Positions 42,883-53,464 are shown, counted from the first letter of the stretch. The stretch: DNA of 64,000 bases from Plotosus lineatus (GCA_024760905.1 CM045729.1:1382501-1446500), one strand, 5' to 3'. Translations and numbers: made by a program. The notes: generated by a model not told the origin, from the sequence alone.

Positions 42883-43163
42883 ATCATCTCAACCAATCAG
42901 CAGGAAGGAGGACAGCCATTGGCTTAATTTGAATCACATGAGAGTTGATCGGCAGTCCGTGAATATGCACACCGTGAGTGCAAAACCGTGAATAGTCAAG
43001 GGCCCACTGTATACATTTTCTTATTTTAAATTTTTGACTCTGTCATCTATGTTCCATTTGAAATAAAATGTTTACATTTGGCACTTCCACATCATTGCAT
43101 TCAGTTTTGATTCACAATTTGTATAGTGTGCCATTTTTTTTTTTTTTTAAATCCAGTTTTTAT

Positions 43164-43454
43164 TACTACGAGTATGTACTGGACTTTTCTAAAAGTTCAT
43201 GTCAGAATTTTGTCTGCAATATTTTTACCTTTCTTTAGACATTAATATCTAGATGAGGAAGAGGAGGAGGAGGAGGAGGAGGAGGACTAGTGTACATGTA
43301 TTGTCAACCTAATGCTTCTCTTTACAAAGGATGTGGGGGAGGAGTCACATATCCTGAATCAGTCCATGACTGAAAGAATCAAGAGTCAATTCCAAAGCAT
43401 TGGAGTCATTGTTCAGCTCAGATGATGGAAAGAAGAAGCGTACAAAACCTATAC
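43164..43454. other. Gap with a (GGA)n stretch
   Basis: No gene recognised; GGA repeats at about 43258-43286. Confidence 0.45.
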
Positions 43455-43620
43455 AGTTGCCCCCTACTTACAAGACCCCTGGGTACAAAAATTCTGGGTT
43501 ACGAAAAACATTTTGACGCAGCTGAACCTTACCCAAACTTCCTGTTTGTCACACACGTGAAGGAGAGTTGACTGTTAGCTTGTTTTGAGATTGATCATGC
43601 AGCGTTACATAGTATTTCGT
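43455..43620 (+). mobile_element. Possible pogo/Tigger-type terminus
   Basis: TA then CAGTTGCCCCCTACTTACAA, followed by GGGTTACGAAAAACATTTTG, resembles the ends of Tigger-type elements, which begin CAGT and insert at TA. No transposase is seen. A matching opposite-type end may be 63095-63252, far away. Confidence 0.35.
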
Positions 43621-43744
43621 TATTGCCGAAACCCCTCTACAATCAGGAGGATATTGAACCAGAAGGGGACCTTAAAGTGGAAATACAATGACGGAGGCAA
43701 TTATTTCGGCACGATATTAAAACAAAGTGCTCTGTGGGAGAAGA

Positions 43745-43829
43745 CCTCCGATCTCGCAAGGAAGCAAGTTAATATTGAATGAGGATCTCTGATCTTTCAA
43801 ACAGGTACTGTAATTCCGCTTTAAATAAA

Positions 43830-43874
<45 letters not shown>

Positions 43875-43876
43875 TA

Positions 43877-43950
<74 letters not shown>

Positions 43951-44211
43951 AGGCTTAGTTTTTAGTTTAGTTTTTAAGTTGTTTAATTCAGTAAATGTTT
44001 AATAAATGTGACACATCCCGACTAACCATCTGGAATTCCGATCCCTCAAGGAATCAAGTTAAAGTTGAGTTGGGACTTCTGATCTGTCAAGCAGGGAATG
44101 CGCTTTGAATTCCACGTATTGTGGGTGTGGCCCGCAGTAAATAAATATTTAATAACAATAAATATTGAATGTGTATACAATACACATATAATGCGTACTG
44201 TATTGTGTGTC

Positions 44212-44264
<53 letters not shown>

Positions 44265-44270
44265 AAAATA
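43745..44270 (+). repeat. Diverged tandem duplication, each unit ending in (GT)n
   Basis: Unit one (43749-43835; CCGATCTCGCAAGGAAGCAA) and unit two (44037-44125; CCGATCCCTCAAGGAATCAA) align throughout. Both contain TCTGATCTTTCAA or TCTGATCTGTCAA, and both continue into TAAATAAA and long GT arrays (43831-43899 with GA to 43948; 44209-44263). Confidence 0.6.
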
Positions 44271-44378
44271 GTGGTAGTTTATTTTTTTGTCCAGTATATT
44301 TCTGTATTGATAATCTGGAATGAAATATAATTATTGCTAATTTCATGTGGAGATGGAGATGAAGTTATAGTTTTGCAG

Positions 44379-44382
44379 TGTA

Positions 44383-44431
<49 letters not shown>

Positions 44432-44449
44432 TGTATGTGTTTCATTTCA

Positions 44450-44507
<58 letters not shown>

Positions 44508-44558
44508 CCTTTAAGAGCTTATTCTAACAGATTTAAGAAGCTGACTCATCACAGTGAA

Positions 44559-44654
<96 letters not shown>

Positions 44655-44660
44655 TATCTC
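44379..44660. repeat. (GT)n, (ATT)n and (TA)n microsatellites
   Basis: GT array at about 44384-44430, ATT array at about 44450-44506 and TA array at about 44560-44641, with a short mixed stretch between the last two. Frames open through them are artefacts. Confidence 0.9.
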
Positions 44661-44934
44661 AAATACCAAACATCATGCACGCTTCTTTATTGAAATAGAA
44701 ACAGAAGACATTCACAGCAGCTTGGAGTCTTACAACCACTATTAATTACAAGAATAAAATCCACTTAAAATATGATTAAATAATTTTTATTTTAATGATC
44801 TACGGTTTTATTTTTATTTTAATCTATATAGTAAACTGAATGTACTGTTATATGTCTGGAAGGATTCTCTCCTTCACACAGATTAAAACTACAGTGTAAA
44901 CTATAGAAATAAAATTACATTATTCAATTCTATT
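44661..44934. other. AT-rich gap
   Basis: Nothing recognised. Confidence 0.4.
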
Positions 44935-45200
44935 CTGTTTTATTTGTATTTGCACTTTTTACAACTGAAATTGTCACAAAGCAACTTTACACAGTAAAAT
45001 ATTGAAAGAAGGAGTTTATAAAGTATAAAAGAATTTAAACATTTCCTATAACCCCTACACATCCATAATGAACATTGCCCATGGCAACGGTGGCAAGGAA
45101 AGGCTCCCTCAGTAGATGTGAGGAGGAAACATTGAGAGAAACCAGATCCAAAATCTTCATTTGGGTGGAGCCATAAAGATACTAAACATATACTAGAAAT
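44935..45200 (-). mobile_element. L2 LINE 3'-UTR fragment
   Basis: The complement of the 3' UTR of the L2 copy at 18750-21045: TTGTCACAAAGCAACTTTAC, TATAACCCCTACACATCCAT, GGCTCCCTCAGTAGATGTGA. No coding part. Confidence 0.75.
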
Positions 45201-45310
45201 TCATTACAGTTCATTATCTTTTACATTATCGACTTCAGCTGATACTTATAGATTTAATATATATGCACACTATCTTCAGATTGACATTCATTCCTTTAAA
45301 AACTTATTAT

Positions 45311-45376
45311 AGTTTCTGCTTAGAGTTTGCATGTTTGCACCAGGCTTGACTGGGTTTCCACTCTAAGTGTTATTGG

Positions 45377-45461
<85 letters not shown>

Positions 45462-45798
45462 CCAGGTGTGCCTTGCCCTCAAGGCTTCAGTCCCATAATA
45501 AATTAATATTTTTTCTTTGTTTTATTATTATTTTTTTTAATGGAATAAAAAATTACAGTGGTGACCAATAAGCGTGTGCATAATTTTACTGCATAGGCCA
45601 CAGGGAGAAAGTTCTGATGGAATTCATCATTAAATCACAGATAATTTTTATTTAATTAAAGATGCCAATTTTACAGCTAATTTATTGAAGCATTTATTTT
45701 CTAAGATGCTTAATCCTAATTAGGCTGGTGTTCATCTCCACTGTCTCCGGGTGTTGGCGGGGTACACCATAAACAGCTCACCAGACCATTGCAGGGCA

Positions 45799-45882
<84 letters not shown>

Positions 45883-45960
45883 ATACACACGCATCCATTA
45901 ACACTTAGAGTGGAAACCCAGTCAAGCCTGGTGCAAACATGCAAACTCTAAGCAGAAACT
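45311..45960. repeat. Inverted duplication with GT/AC arms
   Basis: The 66 bases 45311-45376 and 45895-45960 are inverted copies with one mismatch by eye. Each is continued inward by a dinucleotide array: GT at 45377-45460, AC at about 45800-45880. The arms could form a hairpin of about 150 bp around a spacer of about 340 bp. Confidence 0.85.
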
Positions 45961-46037
45961 CCCTGAGCCCATTAATCGAAGGTGGGGCCTTTTTGTTTAC
46001 AATGAGACAGATGTGCTAACCACTGCACCACCATCCC
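45693..46037 (-). mobile_element. SINE-3 copy with internal (CA)n
   Basis: Runs from GATGCTTAATCCTAATTAGG through GCGGGGTACACCATAAACAG and the CA array to GCTAACCACTGCACCACC, the complement of the tRNA-like head. The right arm of the inverted duplication is part of this copy, which shows where the duplicated segment came from. Confidence 0.65.
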
Positions 46038-46239
46038 ACAACGTCTAATTTGTGTATTTTTTAATTACAAGAACAAACTTTTTTTTTTTTTTTATCTCCA
46101 GGAGCTCTGCATCACGTACTAGCTCTTCCATACAAGATCTTCTGGAAGGATGTTTTCTTACTTTGGGACATATCTGTTTAAAAAGATCAAATTAAAAGTG
46201 ATCAGCTCTCACTGTATGTAAATATAAAGAGCATGTGCC
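46038..46239. other. Short gap with a T run
   Basis: Nothing recognised; T run at about 46080-46093. Confidence 0.4.
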
Positions 46240-46245
46240 TTTATT
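46240..46245 (-). terminator. Poly(A) signal of the lectin gene
   Basis: AATAAA on the minus strand begins 14 bases after the TGA of the lectin ORF, so the 3' UTR would be very short. It supports a real transcript end but could be chance. Confidence 0.5.
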
Positions 46246-46258
46246 CAGTTTGACCTAC

Positions 46259-46984
46259 TCACCCCAAGTAGCAGATGAAATTAAACTTCTGGTTGCAGTC
46301 TCGGTTCTCCCAGACCTCTGTCTTGGTGTTGCGAGCTCCACAGCTGTAATTTTGCGCAGGGCACTTGGGCAGCTCATCTGGAACTTGCAATGACCTCATG
46401 TTTACCCAAAACCATCTCCCATCCATGAAGCGCAGACCTGTCCACACACTGGCAGTTTGGACTTCAGCTGCCTCGTTTTGAATCACAAACGGACGGTTTG
46501 CAAATGATGCATAGGCCAGGCTTGTGTAGTGCTTCCTACAGTACCGTAGAGCATCTTCCCACGTCTTATTCAGTTTGACCAAGAAGAAGCTCGTGTAGCA
46601 TAGGAAATGGTGCTTTGAGGTACAGTCATCAACATTCCAGCCCAAGGAATTAATTTTAACACAACGTTTCCTGGAATCGGTCAGGGCTGTGTCCAAGTAA
46701 GGCTGAACAAAGTTTACATTCTCTTCATCAGACCAAGTCCACATATCATCTTCCCTTCTGTTCAGTCCAATCCAGCTTTCAATCTTGCTAGTGCCGAAAC
46801 TATTCAGAGCATTTCTTTCTTCCGTTTCACTCGTGATGGTTGCCAGATCCTTGCATCTATTTCTGCAAAACATCCGAGCGTAGGACCAGTTATAGTATTT
46901 ATTGAAATAAAAATATTCTCTCGTCAGACCTGCAGTCATCCCACAAACGAGCAGAAGAATAGAAGCAGATACAGTTAAACTCAT
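46259..46984 (-). CDS. Secreted tandem C-type lectin-like domain protein
   Basis: An intact 241-residue ORF. The start chosen is the Met of MSLTVSASILLLVCGMTAGL because a signal peptide follows at once; the frame is open 30 codons further upstream with no such signal. Domain 1 (about 23-135) has YNWSYARMFCRNRCKDLATI, ESWIGLNRREDDMWTWSD and GWNVDDCTSKHHFLC. Domain 2 (about 140-240) has NKTWEDALRYCRKHYTSLAY, SVWTGLRFMDGRWFWVN and ENRDCNQKFNFICYLG. Both keep the WIGL-type core and cysteine pattern, but the EPN/QPD plus WND calcium-sugar motifs are missing, so ligand binding may not be classical. Sequons NWS, NKT and NYS are present. Such proteins are common in fish, probably in innate recognition. 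The single exon is notable. The stop overlaps GTGAGT, a donor-like sequence. Confidence 0.85.
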   Translation of the reverse strand: MSLTVSASILLLVCGMTAGLTREYFYFNKYYNWSYARMFCRNRCKDLATITSETEERNALNSFGTSKIESWIGLNRREDDMWTWSDEENVNFVQPYLDTALTDSRKRCVKINSLGWNVDDCTSKHHFLCYTSFFLVKLNKTWEDALRYCRKHYTSLAYASFANRPFVIQNEAAEVQTASVWTGLRFMDGRWFWVNMRSLQVPDELPKCPAQNYSCGARNTKTEVWENRDCNQKFNFICYLG

Positions 46985-47075
46985 GGTTGCTGCCACTTGT
47001 CTGAGCTGTGTTGATCTGTACTCAGGTGTGCGAGTGTGAACCTCACAATAGTCTGAACAGGCAAAACAGGCCAAA

Positions 47076-47085
47076 CTTTTAAAGG
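47076..47085 (-). promoter_or_regulatory. TATA-like box of the lectin gene
   Basis: CTTTAAAAGT on the minus strand, about 92-101 bases before the ATG, would place transcription start near 47050 and give a 5' UTR of about 65 bases. This is inference from spacing. Confidence 0.5.
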
Positions 47086-47156
47086 GTGCTGATTAGCATG
47101 TGCCCTCCCTTCAGCTGCCTCGCAACATCCCAGGCTCTGTGAAGTTTTTCATGCTG

Positions 47157-48780
47157 TGTGATTTTGCCATTTATGTTTCCTTCATTAGGTTTCTGTTTTC
47201 CATTAAAAATATATATATTCTTCTCTAATCAAAACCTGAGAGAAAGATGGTTAGATGTGCTGCGAGAGTCACTTGTTGTTGTGATGTTGATTTTACTGTT
47301 TTTGTCTTTAGGAAAACTCCACCGTTATTCTCACAGCACAAGCTGAATTAGTTTGGAGAGAAAATAATGTAAATATGTGATGACTTCAGTTTTACCAGAG
47401 CTTTATGAAAATACAGAGAAGGTCTCCTGGACCCCCGGTGCCCTGGTCCTTGTGGAATCCCTTGCACAGTGCATTGCTGTTTACATCTATAATGTTTTTC
47501 CGAAGGCAAGCCTTCAGTGAATCCAGATAAATGTGTGATTTTTTTTTTTTCAATATCTTTATCTACTTTACCAGCATACGCATACTGTAAATATTCTAAG
47601 CAAGTAAGGGACCAAAATTCCTGTATAAATCCAGTATTTAATTCCAAACCATGTTTTGTAAGGCCAATGTCACACATTGACAATTTAACCAGCGTATTTT
47701 GTCGCATGAGAAATTTAGCGAATATGCTGGTGTATATCAAATACATTACAAGAAGGTTTGACTGAGTTAATAGCATGCAGCATGTATATATGCTATAGTA
47801 CAGTGAGGCGCATGCACTAAATTTTCAACGTATGCTAGCATATGGCTCATATGTTCCATGTATGCTGGCCATACGTAAGTTCTCCGATGGTGCACACACG
47901 ATATTTGTATAAAATAACTTATTTCAGTGGATATCTAGCATGGTCGCAGTGTTCGCAATTTATAACCAACAGTCTACCTTATGCAGCAGTGTATCCCGAT
48001 GATCGATCACGTGATGTATCCTTGAATAGGCTGCCACTCACTGATTCAAATCAGATACGCACTAGACCCCGTCATGCAAAACGAAATCGATGAAGTCACA
48101 CAGATGTTGGAGGACAGCCAGTCGATATTCTCATTTCAGCCTCACCGGATTCTCCATCACTCGGATGACATGGACACCTACTTCCCTTGGAGTCTTGGGA
48201 AGTACTGACTGGTTCCTCATTTAAACCCGATGTTATATACCAGTCCCCCAACTGCCACCAATACACCCAGAATACACTATCTGTAAATTAGAAAAACATT
48301 CAGTAAAAGTTTGAGACACGTCAGATACTTCTACATACGTCATACGTTTCGATAGGTTTTGGATATATGCAAATAAGTTATATATGCAGTCAATACTGGA
48401 ACAACATTAATTGCTCAGCATAGGCAACATATAGAAATATGTCCTATGTTGGCATACGTTCTACAAATTGTTAATATGCAACAGGGGAATAATATTAAAC
48501 ATTATAGTCTATGAGTTTCTTTGAGCATGAGGTTTGTGCAGAAGAATCTGAGCTCAGGTCTTTGGTACAGAATGAACCAAAGGTGGCAGATTTCTAATCA
48601 CAATCACTACGTTTCTGTATGGGATTCCTTGCCTGTTCATAAACCAATGAGATTACATGATTTCTAGATGCACTGGCGGTTTATTCAGAGCTGAATTGGA
48701 AATACAGGTAACCCACAAGCTTGGGTTTATACCTGCTTTAACAGTATGTTTAATTTTTGGGGGGTGTGGGTAAAGAACCT
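47157..48780. other. Gap without recognised gene
   Basis: Low repeat content by eye and no convincing ORF. The stretch 47780-48480 is rich in GCATATG-like and CATACG-like motifs (TATGCTAGCATATGGCTCAT, GGCATACGTTCTAC) of unknown meaning. The minus frame 47348-47776 (142 codons) has no recognisable domain. Confidence 0.5.
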
Positions 48781-48864
48781 TCATTAATTGAAACACCAGC
48801 ATACTGAAATCAAATGCCTGATGGAGACAGTGCTCCTGTTCCCCGTTCCGACATCAGTGAACAG

Positions 48865-48871
48865 AGAGAGG

Positions 48872-48937
<66 letters not shown>

Positions 48938-48969
48938 GAGAGCGAGCGGGAGAGAGAGAGAGAGCGAGC

Positions 48970-49013
<44 letters not shown>

Positions 49014-49015
49014 GC
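48865..49015. repeat. (GA)n array with CGAG and GGGA interruptions
   Basis: About 150 bases of GA units broken at intervals by GCGAG; ORFs across it on both strands are artefacts. Confidence 0.92.
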
Positions 49016-49775
49016 TCCAGGGTGGATCTGAATCCAGGAATCCAGGTGAAGTATGCAGTATCCTGTCAGGATCATAGGCAAGAGGGAGAGAGAGGCAGAC
49101 AAAGAATACAGGTGTGAAAACAAAAGGGCAAATGTAAGTAATAACAATAAACTGACAAGAACTTCAAATTCTTAGCTTACTGCTTACACATTGTCCAGGA
49201 AAAAACATAGCACCTCCTTGTTATGGGAATGAGGGTCAAAACTCCTGCTGTAAGCTTGCATGCCATGCTAGGAAGTAACGTACGTCCAGGTGTAGCCAAA
49301 AATTGTTGATTCTATATAGGTCTTGTCTGGTGCAGGACCTTACGATACCAGTTTAGTATCTTTAATAAATATACATCCTGCAACAACACAACGTCTGTTA
49401 TAAACCTAAAAGTGATTGCAAAAAAAAGAGCAGTAACTTTCATCATAGAAATGTCTTGTACTCGGTTTCCGACTGGAGCATTGAGAGCCAGGACCAGCCT
49501 GGAGATCACAGGTTCATGGGAGCTGATTACCTGAGCTCTCCCGGCAGGGGAAAATGGCCTACACTGTCACTTCCAACAATTACCAGCCAATCATTCACAG
49601 CCGTGAGCTCATTTACACAAAGCCGGTGAATAGAAAATTTTCACGGAGTGTTTTAAACCACCATCGAATGCACTATAGTGGTCATTAAGTATACTGATGG
49701 CGAGACAGTATTTGGTGGTTTCGACTAAATTGCATGACAAAAAGTTAATTATTCCTTGCATTACCTCTTACAGTG
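49016..49775. other. Gap without recognised gene
   Basis: Nothing recognised on either strand. Confidence 0.45.
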
Positions 49776-50070
49776 GGGCTGAGGTGTAGTGGTTAGGGTG
49801 CTGGGCTCATGATCGGCGGTTGTGAGTTCAAATCCCAGTTTGACCCCACTGTGCTAAGACCCCTGGGCAAGGTCTCAACCACAAGTGTGCCTCTGTTCAC
49901 CTAGCAGTATAAATGGGTGCCAGTAAAAATATACTGGGAAGTTAACCTGCGATGGACCAGCATCCTTTCAAGGAGGAGTTGAACTCCTGGTAGCTTCACA
50001 GTATGGAAACTGGGGATGAGCACCGGCCTGATGAGCATCTAGGCTCGGTTGTTAAAAGCCCATTACCTTT
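49776..50070 (+). mobile_element. SINE-2 copy
   Basis: The head GAGGTGTAGTGGTTAGGGTG and B-box-like GTTCAAATCC are better preserved than at 12518. The body has TGTGCCTCTGTTCACCTAGC, AGGAGGAGTTGAACTCCTGG and GGCCTGATGAGCATCTAGGC. It ends near a CATTACCTTTAC tail. Confidence 0.8.
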
Positions 50071-50164
50071 ACTTATTACCTCTCACAATTTCACTGAGGT
50101 CAGCTGATGGTGGAATGACTGCATGCTTTATGTCTCAAGTGGTATTCTCTTATAGCCAATCTTG
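50071..50164. other. Short gap
   Basis: Nothing recognised. Confidence 0.4.
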
Positions 50165-50475
50165 CAGGTGGCATGGAGAAGTAGTGGTTAGCACATCTGC
50201 TTTACAACAAGACAGTCCAGGGTTTGATTCCTTGGCTTGGGCTTTACTATGTGGAATTTACACATTCTCCCTGTGTCTGCATGGGTTCCCTCTGAGTATT
50301 TCAGTTTCCTTTGCACAGGCAAGGTGTACCCCACTGTCACCCAGGGTTGTCTGAGATGTCCTCCCTTAGGGGAACTTCAGTCCCTACACATCTGTTGTGA
50401 GAAGGACTGGAAATACAAAGTGGGAAATGCTTCTACAGGTCCACCTCTACACCTCGCTACGGTGTTGGGCACAAG
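50165..50475 (+). mobile_element. SINE-3 copy
   Basis: The head is GTAGTGGTTAGCACATCTGC with B-box-like GGGTTTGATTCC. The body is ATGTGGAATTTACACATTCT, CCCTGTGTCTGCATGGGTTC, AGTATTTCAGTTTCCTTTGC. The part after about 50330 diverges. Confidence 0.65.
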
Positions 50476-50747
50476 AAAATCACTCACTGCTTCTAAGGAT
50501 GATGTTACATCAAGCGTTCCTGTGCAAAGGATGAACCAAATTCTGTGTGCATTAATGTGAACACATCAACACTGCTTTGAATGCTAAGGTCACATCATTT
50601 ACAAATTTAGAGACATGCAGTACCTTTGGTTTTGACATGACGGGAAGTGTGTGGGATAATTTTTTAACGGAATTTAATAAACAATTAAATGTAAGATGAG
50701 AAAAAAGTCATGATATTTAAGAAGTAGAGTCGAACCTTTACTGGAGT
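50476..50747. other. Short gap
   Basis: Nothing recognised. Confidence 0.4.
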
Positions 50748-51020
50748 CAAGGTGGACCCGGTTGTGTACTGATTATGGTGATAGTCTTATAATTGGGAGG
50801 GAGACCATGGGTTCAAATCCCCATTAGACCCCCACATACTAAGGGAAAAGTCTTAACCACGAGGGTATCTCTGTCCACCCAGCACTAAAAATGCTGGGAA
50901 GGGAACTTGCGATGGACTCGCCTCCAGTCCAGGAGGAGTTGAACTCATTGTTCTTTCATGCTGCTGAAGCCAGCTCCAGCCAGATGAGTCTGCGGGCTCG
51001 GTGTAAAATGTCTAGACTTA
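50748..51020 (+). mobile_element. SINE-2 copy, diverged
   Basis: B-box-like GGTTCAAATCC at about 50813, then AAAGTCTTAACCACGAGGGT, TCTCTGTCCACCCAGCACTA and CAGGAGGAGTTGAACTCATT follow the SINE-2 order with many changes, so it is an older copy or a subfamily. Confidence 0.7.
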
Positions 51021-51194
51021 CCCTGTACTGACATCAAATTCAAACCAGTAGCGACGTATGGAGAATAATTACTTTAATATTGTGCACAAAATATAAAAGA
51101 AACTTATTTTAAAATTGCATTGATCATATTGCCTGGAAGGTGGGTTTAAACAAGCATCCTTTCTTTTAGAGCTAACTTGAATAGGATTTATGTT
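51021..51194. other. Short gap
   Basis: Nothing recognised. Confidence 0.4.
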
Positions 51195-52187
51195 GTTATT
51201 TTACCATCACTGGAGTGGAGGTCACTGAGGTTGTCAAAAAACTCCTTGGTGGTCAAGCTCTGGGATTGGACGAGATCCGCCCAGAATATCTCAGGGCTCT
51301 TGATGCTGTAGGACTGTTTGGTTGACAGGTCTCTGCAACATCGAGTGGTCATCGGGGGCTGTACCTCTGGATTGGAAAACTGGGGTGGTGGTCCCGATTT
51401 TTTAGAAGGGGGACCGGAGGGTGTGTTCCAATTACCGGGGAATCCCATTCCTCAGCCTACCTGGGAAAGTCTATAAAGGGGTACTAGAGAAGAGGATCCG
51501 ACCGATAGTCGAACCTCGGATTCAGGAGGAATAATGTGGTTTTTGTCCTGGCCGCAGCACTCTTGACCAACTCTATACGCTCCACAGGATTCTGGAGGGG
51601 GCATGGGAGTTTGCCCAATCTGTCCACATGTGCTTTGTGGATTTGGAGAAGGCTTTCGACCGTGTCCCTCGAACGATCTTACCGGTCCGTCGTGGTGAAG
51701 AAGGAGCTGAGCAGCAAGGCGAAGCTCTCAATTTACCAGTCGATCTACGTTCCAATCCTCACCGATGGTCACGAGCTTTGGGTAGTGACCGAAAGAACAA
51801 GATCACAGATACAAGCGGCTGAAATGAGCTTCCTTTGTCGGGCGGCGAGGTTCTCCCTTAGTGATAAGGTAAGAAGCTCTACCATCCGTGGAGAGCTCAG
51901 AGTAGATCCGCTGCTCCTCCGCACTGAGAGGAGCCTGTTGAGGTGGCCTGGGCATCTGGTCAGAATGCCTCCCGGACGCCTCCCTGGTGTGGTGTTTCGG
52001 GCATGTCCAACTGGGAAGAGACCCTGGGGTCGACCTAGAACACGCTGGAGGGACTATGTCTCTCAGCTTGTCTGGGACTGCCTCGGTGTCCCCCCGGGAG
52101 AGTTGGAGGAAGTGGCTGGGGAGAGGGACGTCTGGACCTGTTTGCTTAGGTTGCTGTCCCAGCGACCCGACCCTGGACTTAGCGGAA

Positions 52188-52222
<35 letters not shown>
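51195..52222 (+). mobile_element. Rex3-like (RTE) LINE, 5'-truncated, internally deleted
   Basis: Broken frames read LGLDEIRPEYLRALDAVGL, VCSNYRGIPFLSLPGKVYKG and CFVDLEKAFDRVPR. They then jump near 51680 to YRSVVVKKELSSKAKLSIYQ, so the catalytic palm block is lost. The open C-terminal part (to 52192) has RTERSLLRWPGHLVRMPPGR and RPWGRPRTRWRDYVSQL. The element ends in a (GAT)n tail at about 52188-52222, which fits Rex3-like elements. It is the complementary half of the minus-strand copy at 54625-56520 but is a separate insertion. Confidence 0.75.
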
Positions 52223-52224
<2 letters not shown>

Positions 52225-53344
52225 ACTTTGTCTGTGTCCATACACCATGAGGTTTTGGGTGAGTAAGGAACCGATGTGAACTTTAAAGCTACTGCTATAT
52301 AGAACCTGCATCACTAATACATACACCGTACAAAGTTCCTCATTCATTTTTGAATTTACAGAAACTTACAAAATCATAATCATACTAGTAATCGTACAAA
52401 GAGGGTGGAGCCTATCACAGCAGACTCTGGGCAAATGTGGGGTACACCTTGAACAGCACACCAAAAAGGCTAACAAAGTTTTGCATATTTTTGGACTGTA
52501 GTAGGAAATTGGAGGATTAGGAGAAAACCCATGCAAGCATAGGGAGAACATTCATACTCAGGAAAGTTCTCATTCAGTCTGGGACTTGAACCCAGGTCCT
52601 TTTTTCTGTGAGGAGGATGTGCCCCCACAGTGCAAAAGCATGCACAGTAGGCTGATTGGTTGTTCTAAATCACCCCTAGTTATAAGTATCAGCGTGAGTG
52701 GTTGTGTGTTGGCCGTGCTCAGTGTCCTAGAGATGTACCGTATATAAAGTACTGTAAAGTCTGACCTAAAAGTTCAGTAACAGACCAGTGACCACAGCTG
52801 CCAGTACAGTAAGCCTCGTATTCTACAGCACAGTATTAGTTTTTAAAGCAATTAACTGTTAAAAGAAATGATCTTATTAACTATAATAAAATACTAGCAG
52901 CTGGAAGAACAGACGCTGCAATGAGAAACTGAAGTGCGGAGGGTGGGGGGGTCCACTCCGAATGATTTACAGAGCATGTGCTTAAAACACTCTCGCAGAC
53001 TTATAAACGTCTACATACTAATGTTGTCATGGCAGCATGTCGACTGCATTACACACCATGGAAAGATTATCCATCTCCATTTAAACCTTCACACATACTT
53101 ATTTCAAATGCTATGTAAAACACAACTGCCCTGTTAAATAGGGTTTGTGTTGATTGGATGCCAAGGTCACACACTTATTTACTTAAGTTATTTAAATGAA
53201 CTACATTTAAAGTAGAGACTTTACAAATGTTGTCAGATTTGTCTACTGTGATTTCCATGGCAGTAGGTTACGTTGCCTTTATTTAATCTACTTTGTCACT
53301 TTAAAAAGTCTAAAAAGGAATCAGATACAATACAAGATAATTAA
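52223..53344. other. Gap with SINE-3 scraps
   Basis: A minus-strand SINE-3 piece lies at about 52395-52625 (GGTGGAGCCTATCACAGCAG, AACCCAGGTCCTTTTTTCTG) and a plus-strand piece at about 52630-52745 (AAAAGCATGCACAGTAGGCT). The rest, 52746-53344, shows no gene or known repeat. Confidence 0.5.
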
Positions 53345-53464
53345 TGATCCAATGGCCGTTCTGTGTGGAGTTTAAATGTTCTCCCTGTGCAGGTTTATTC
53401 CAGGTACTCTGGTTTTTTTCCACAGCCTAAAGACGTACATTAGGCCTGGATTTGATACTCTAAG
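53345..53464 (+). mobile_element. SINE-3 piece leading into the minisatellite
   Basis: TTCTGTGTGGAGTTTAAATG, TTCTCCCTGTGCAGGTTTAT, GGTACTCTGG and CAGCCTAAAGACGTACATTA are SINE-3 body. Directly after, GGTGTGAGGGTGAGTGAGTG begins the minisatellite. Confidence 0.65.

Larger units (their letters stand above)
39385..43008 (+). mobile_element. PIF/Harbinger DNA transposon with two genes
   Basis: A 3.6-kb insertion inside the Tc1 copy. It carries a plus-strand DDE transposase (40006-41235) and a minus-strand MADF-type gene (41778-42786) facing it tail to tail, the known layout of animal Harbinger elements. The left subterminal region has a phased array of CGGAA-like motifs, and the right one has three CCGTGA copies (42957, 42972, 42986), which are the inverted form. 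Exact terminal repeats and the 3-bp duplication could not be settled: the left edge reads CCATTTCACTGGAG and the right edge GGGCCCACTG. Confidence 0.75.
38043..43163 (+). mobile_element. Tc1-type transposon split by a Harbinger element
   Basis: The left end starts after TA (38041-38042) with CAAACCAGATT, as in the copy at 10270 but on the other strand, followed by the long inverted repeat and transposase to about 39380 (TTTGTTGACTCCATGAAATT). The missing right terminal repeat is found at about 43013-43163 (ACATTTTCTTATTTTAAATT, CATTTGGCACTTCCACATCA, AATCCAGTTTTT), in the correct orientation. Between them lies the Harbinger element. About 30 bp of Tc1 sequence are missing at the join. Confidence 0.75.

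Noticed and set aside
44554..44745. ORFs through TA, GT, GA and ATT arrays (also 13014-13248, 15313-15528, 48788-49147)
   Set aside because: Simple-repeat translations open in complementary frames; no coding evidence.
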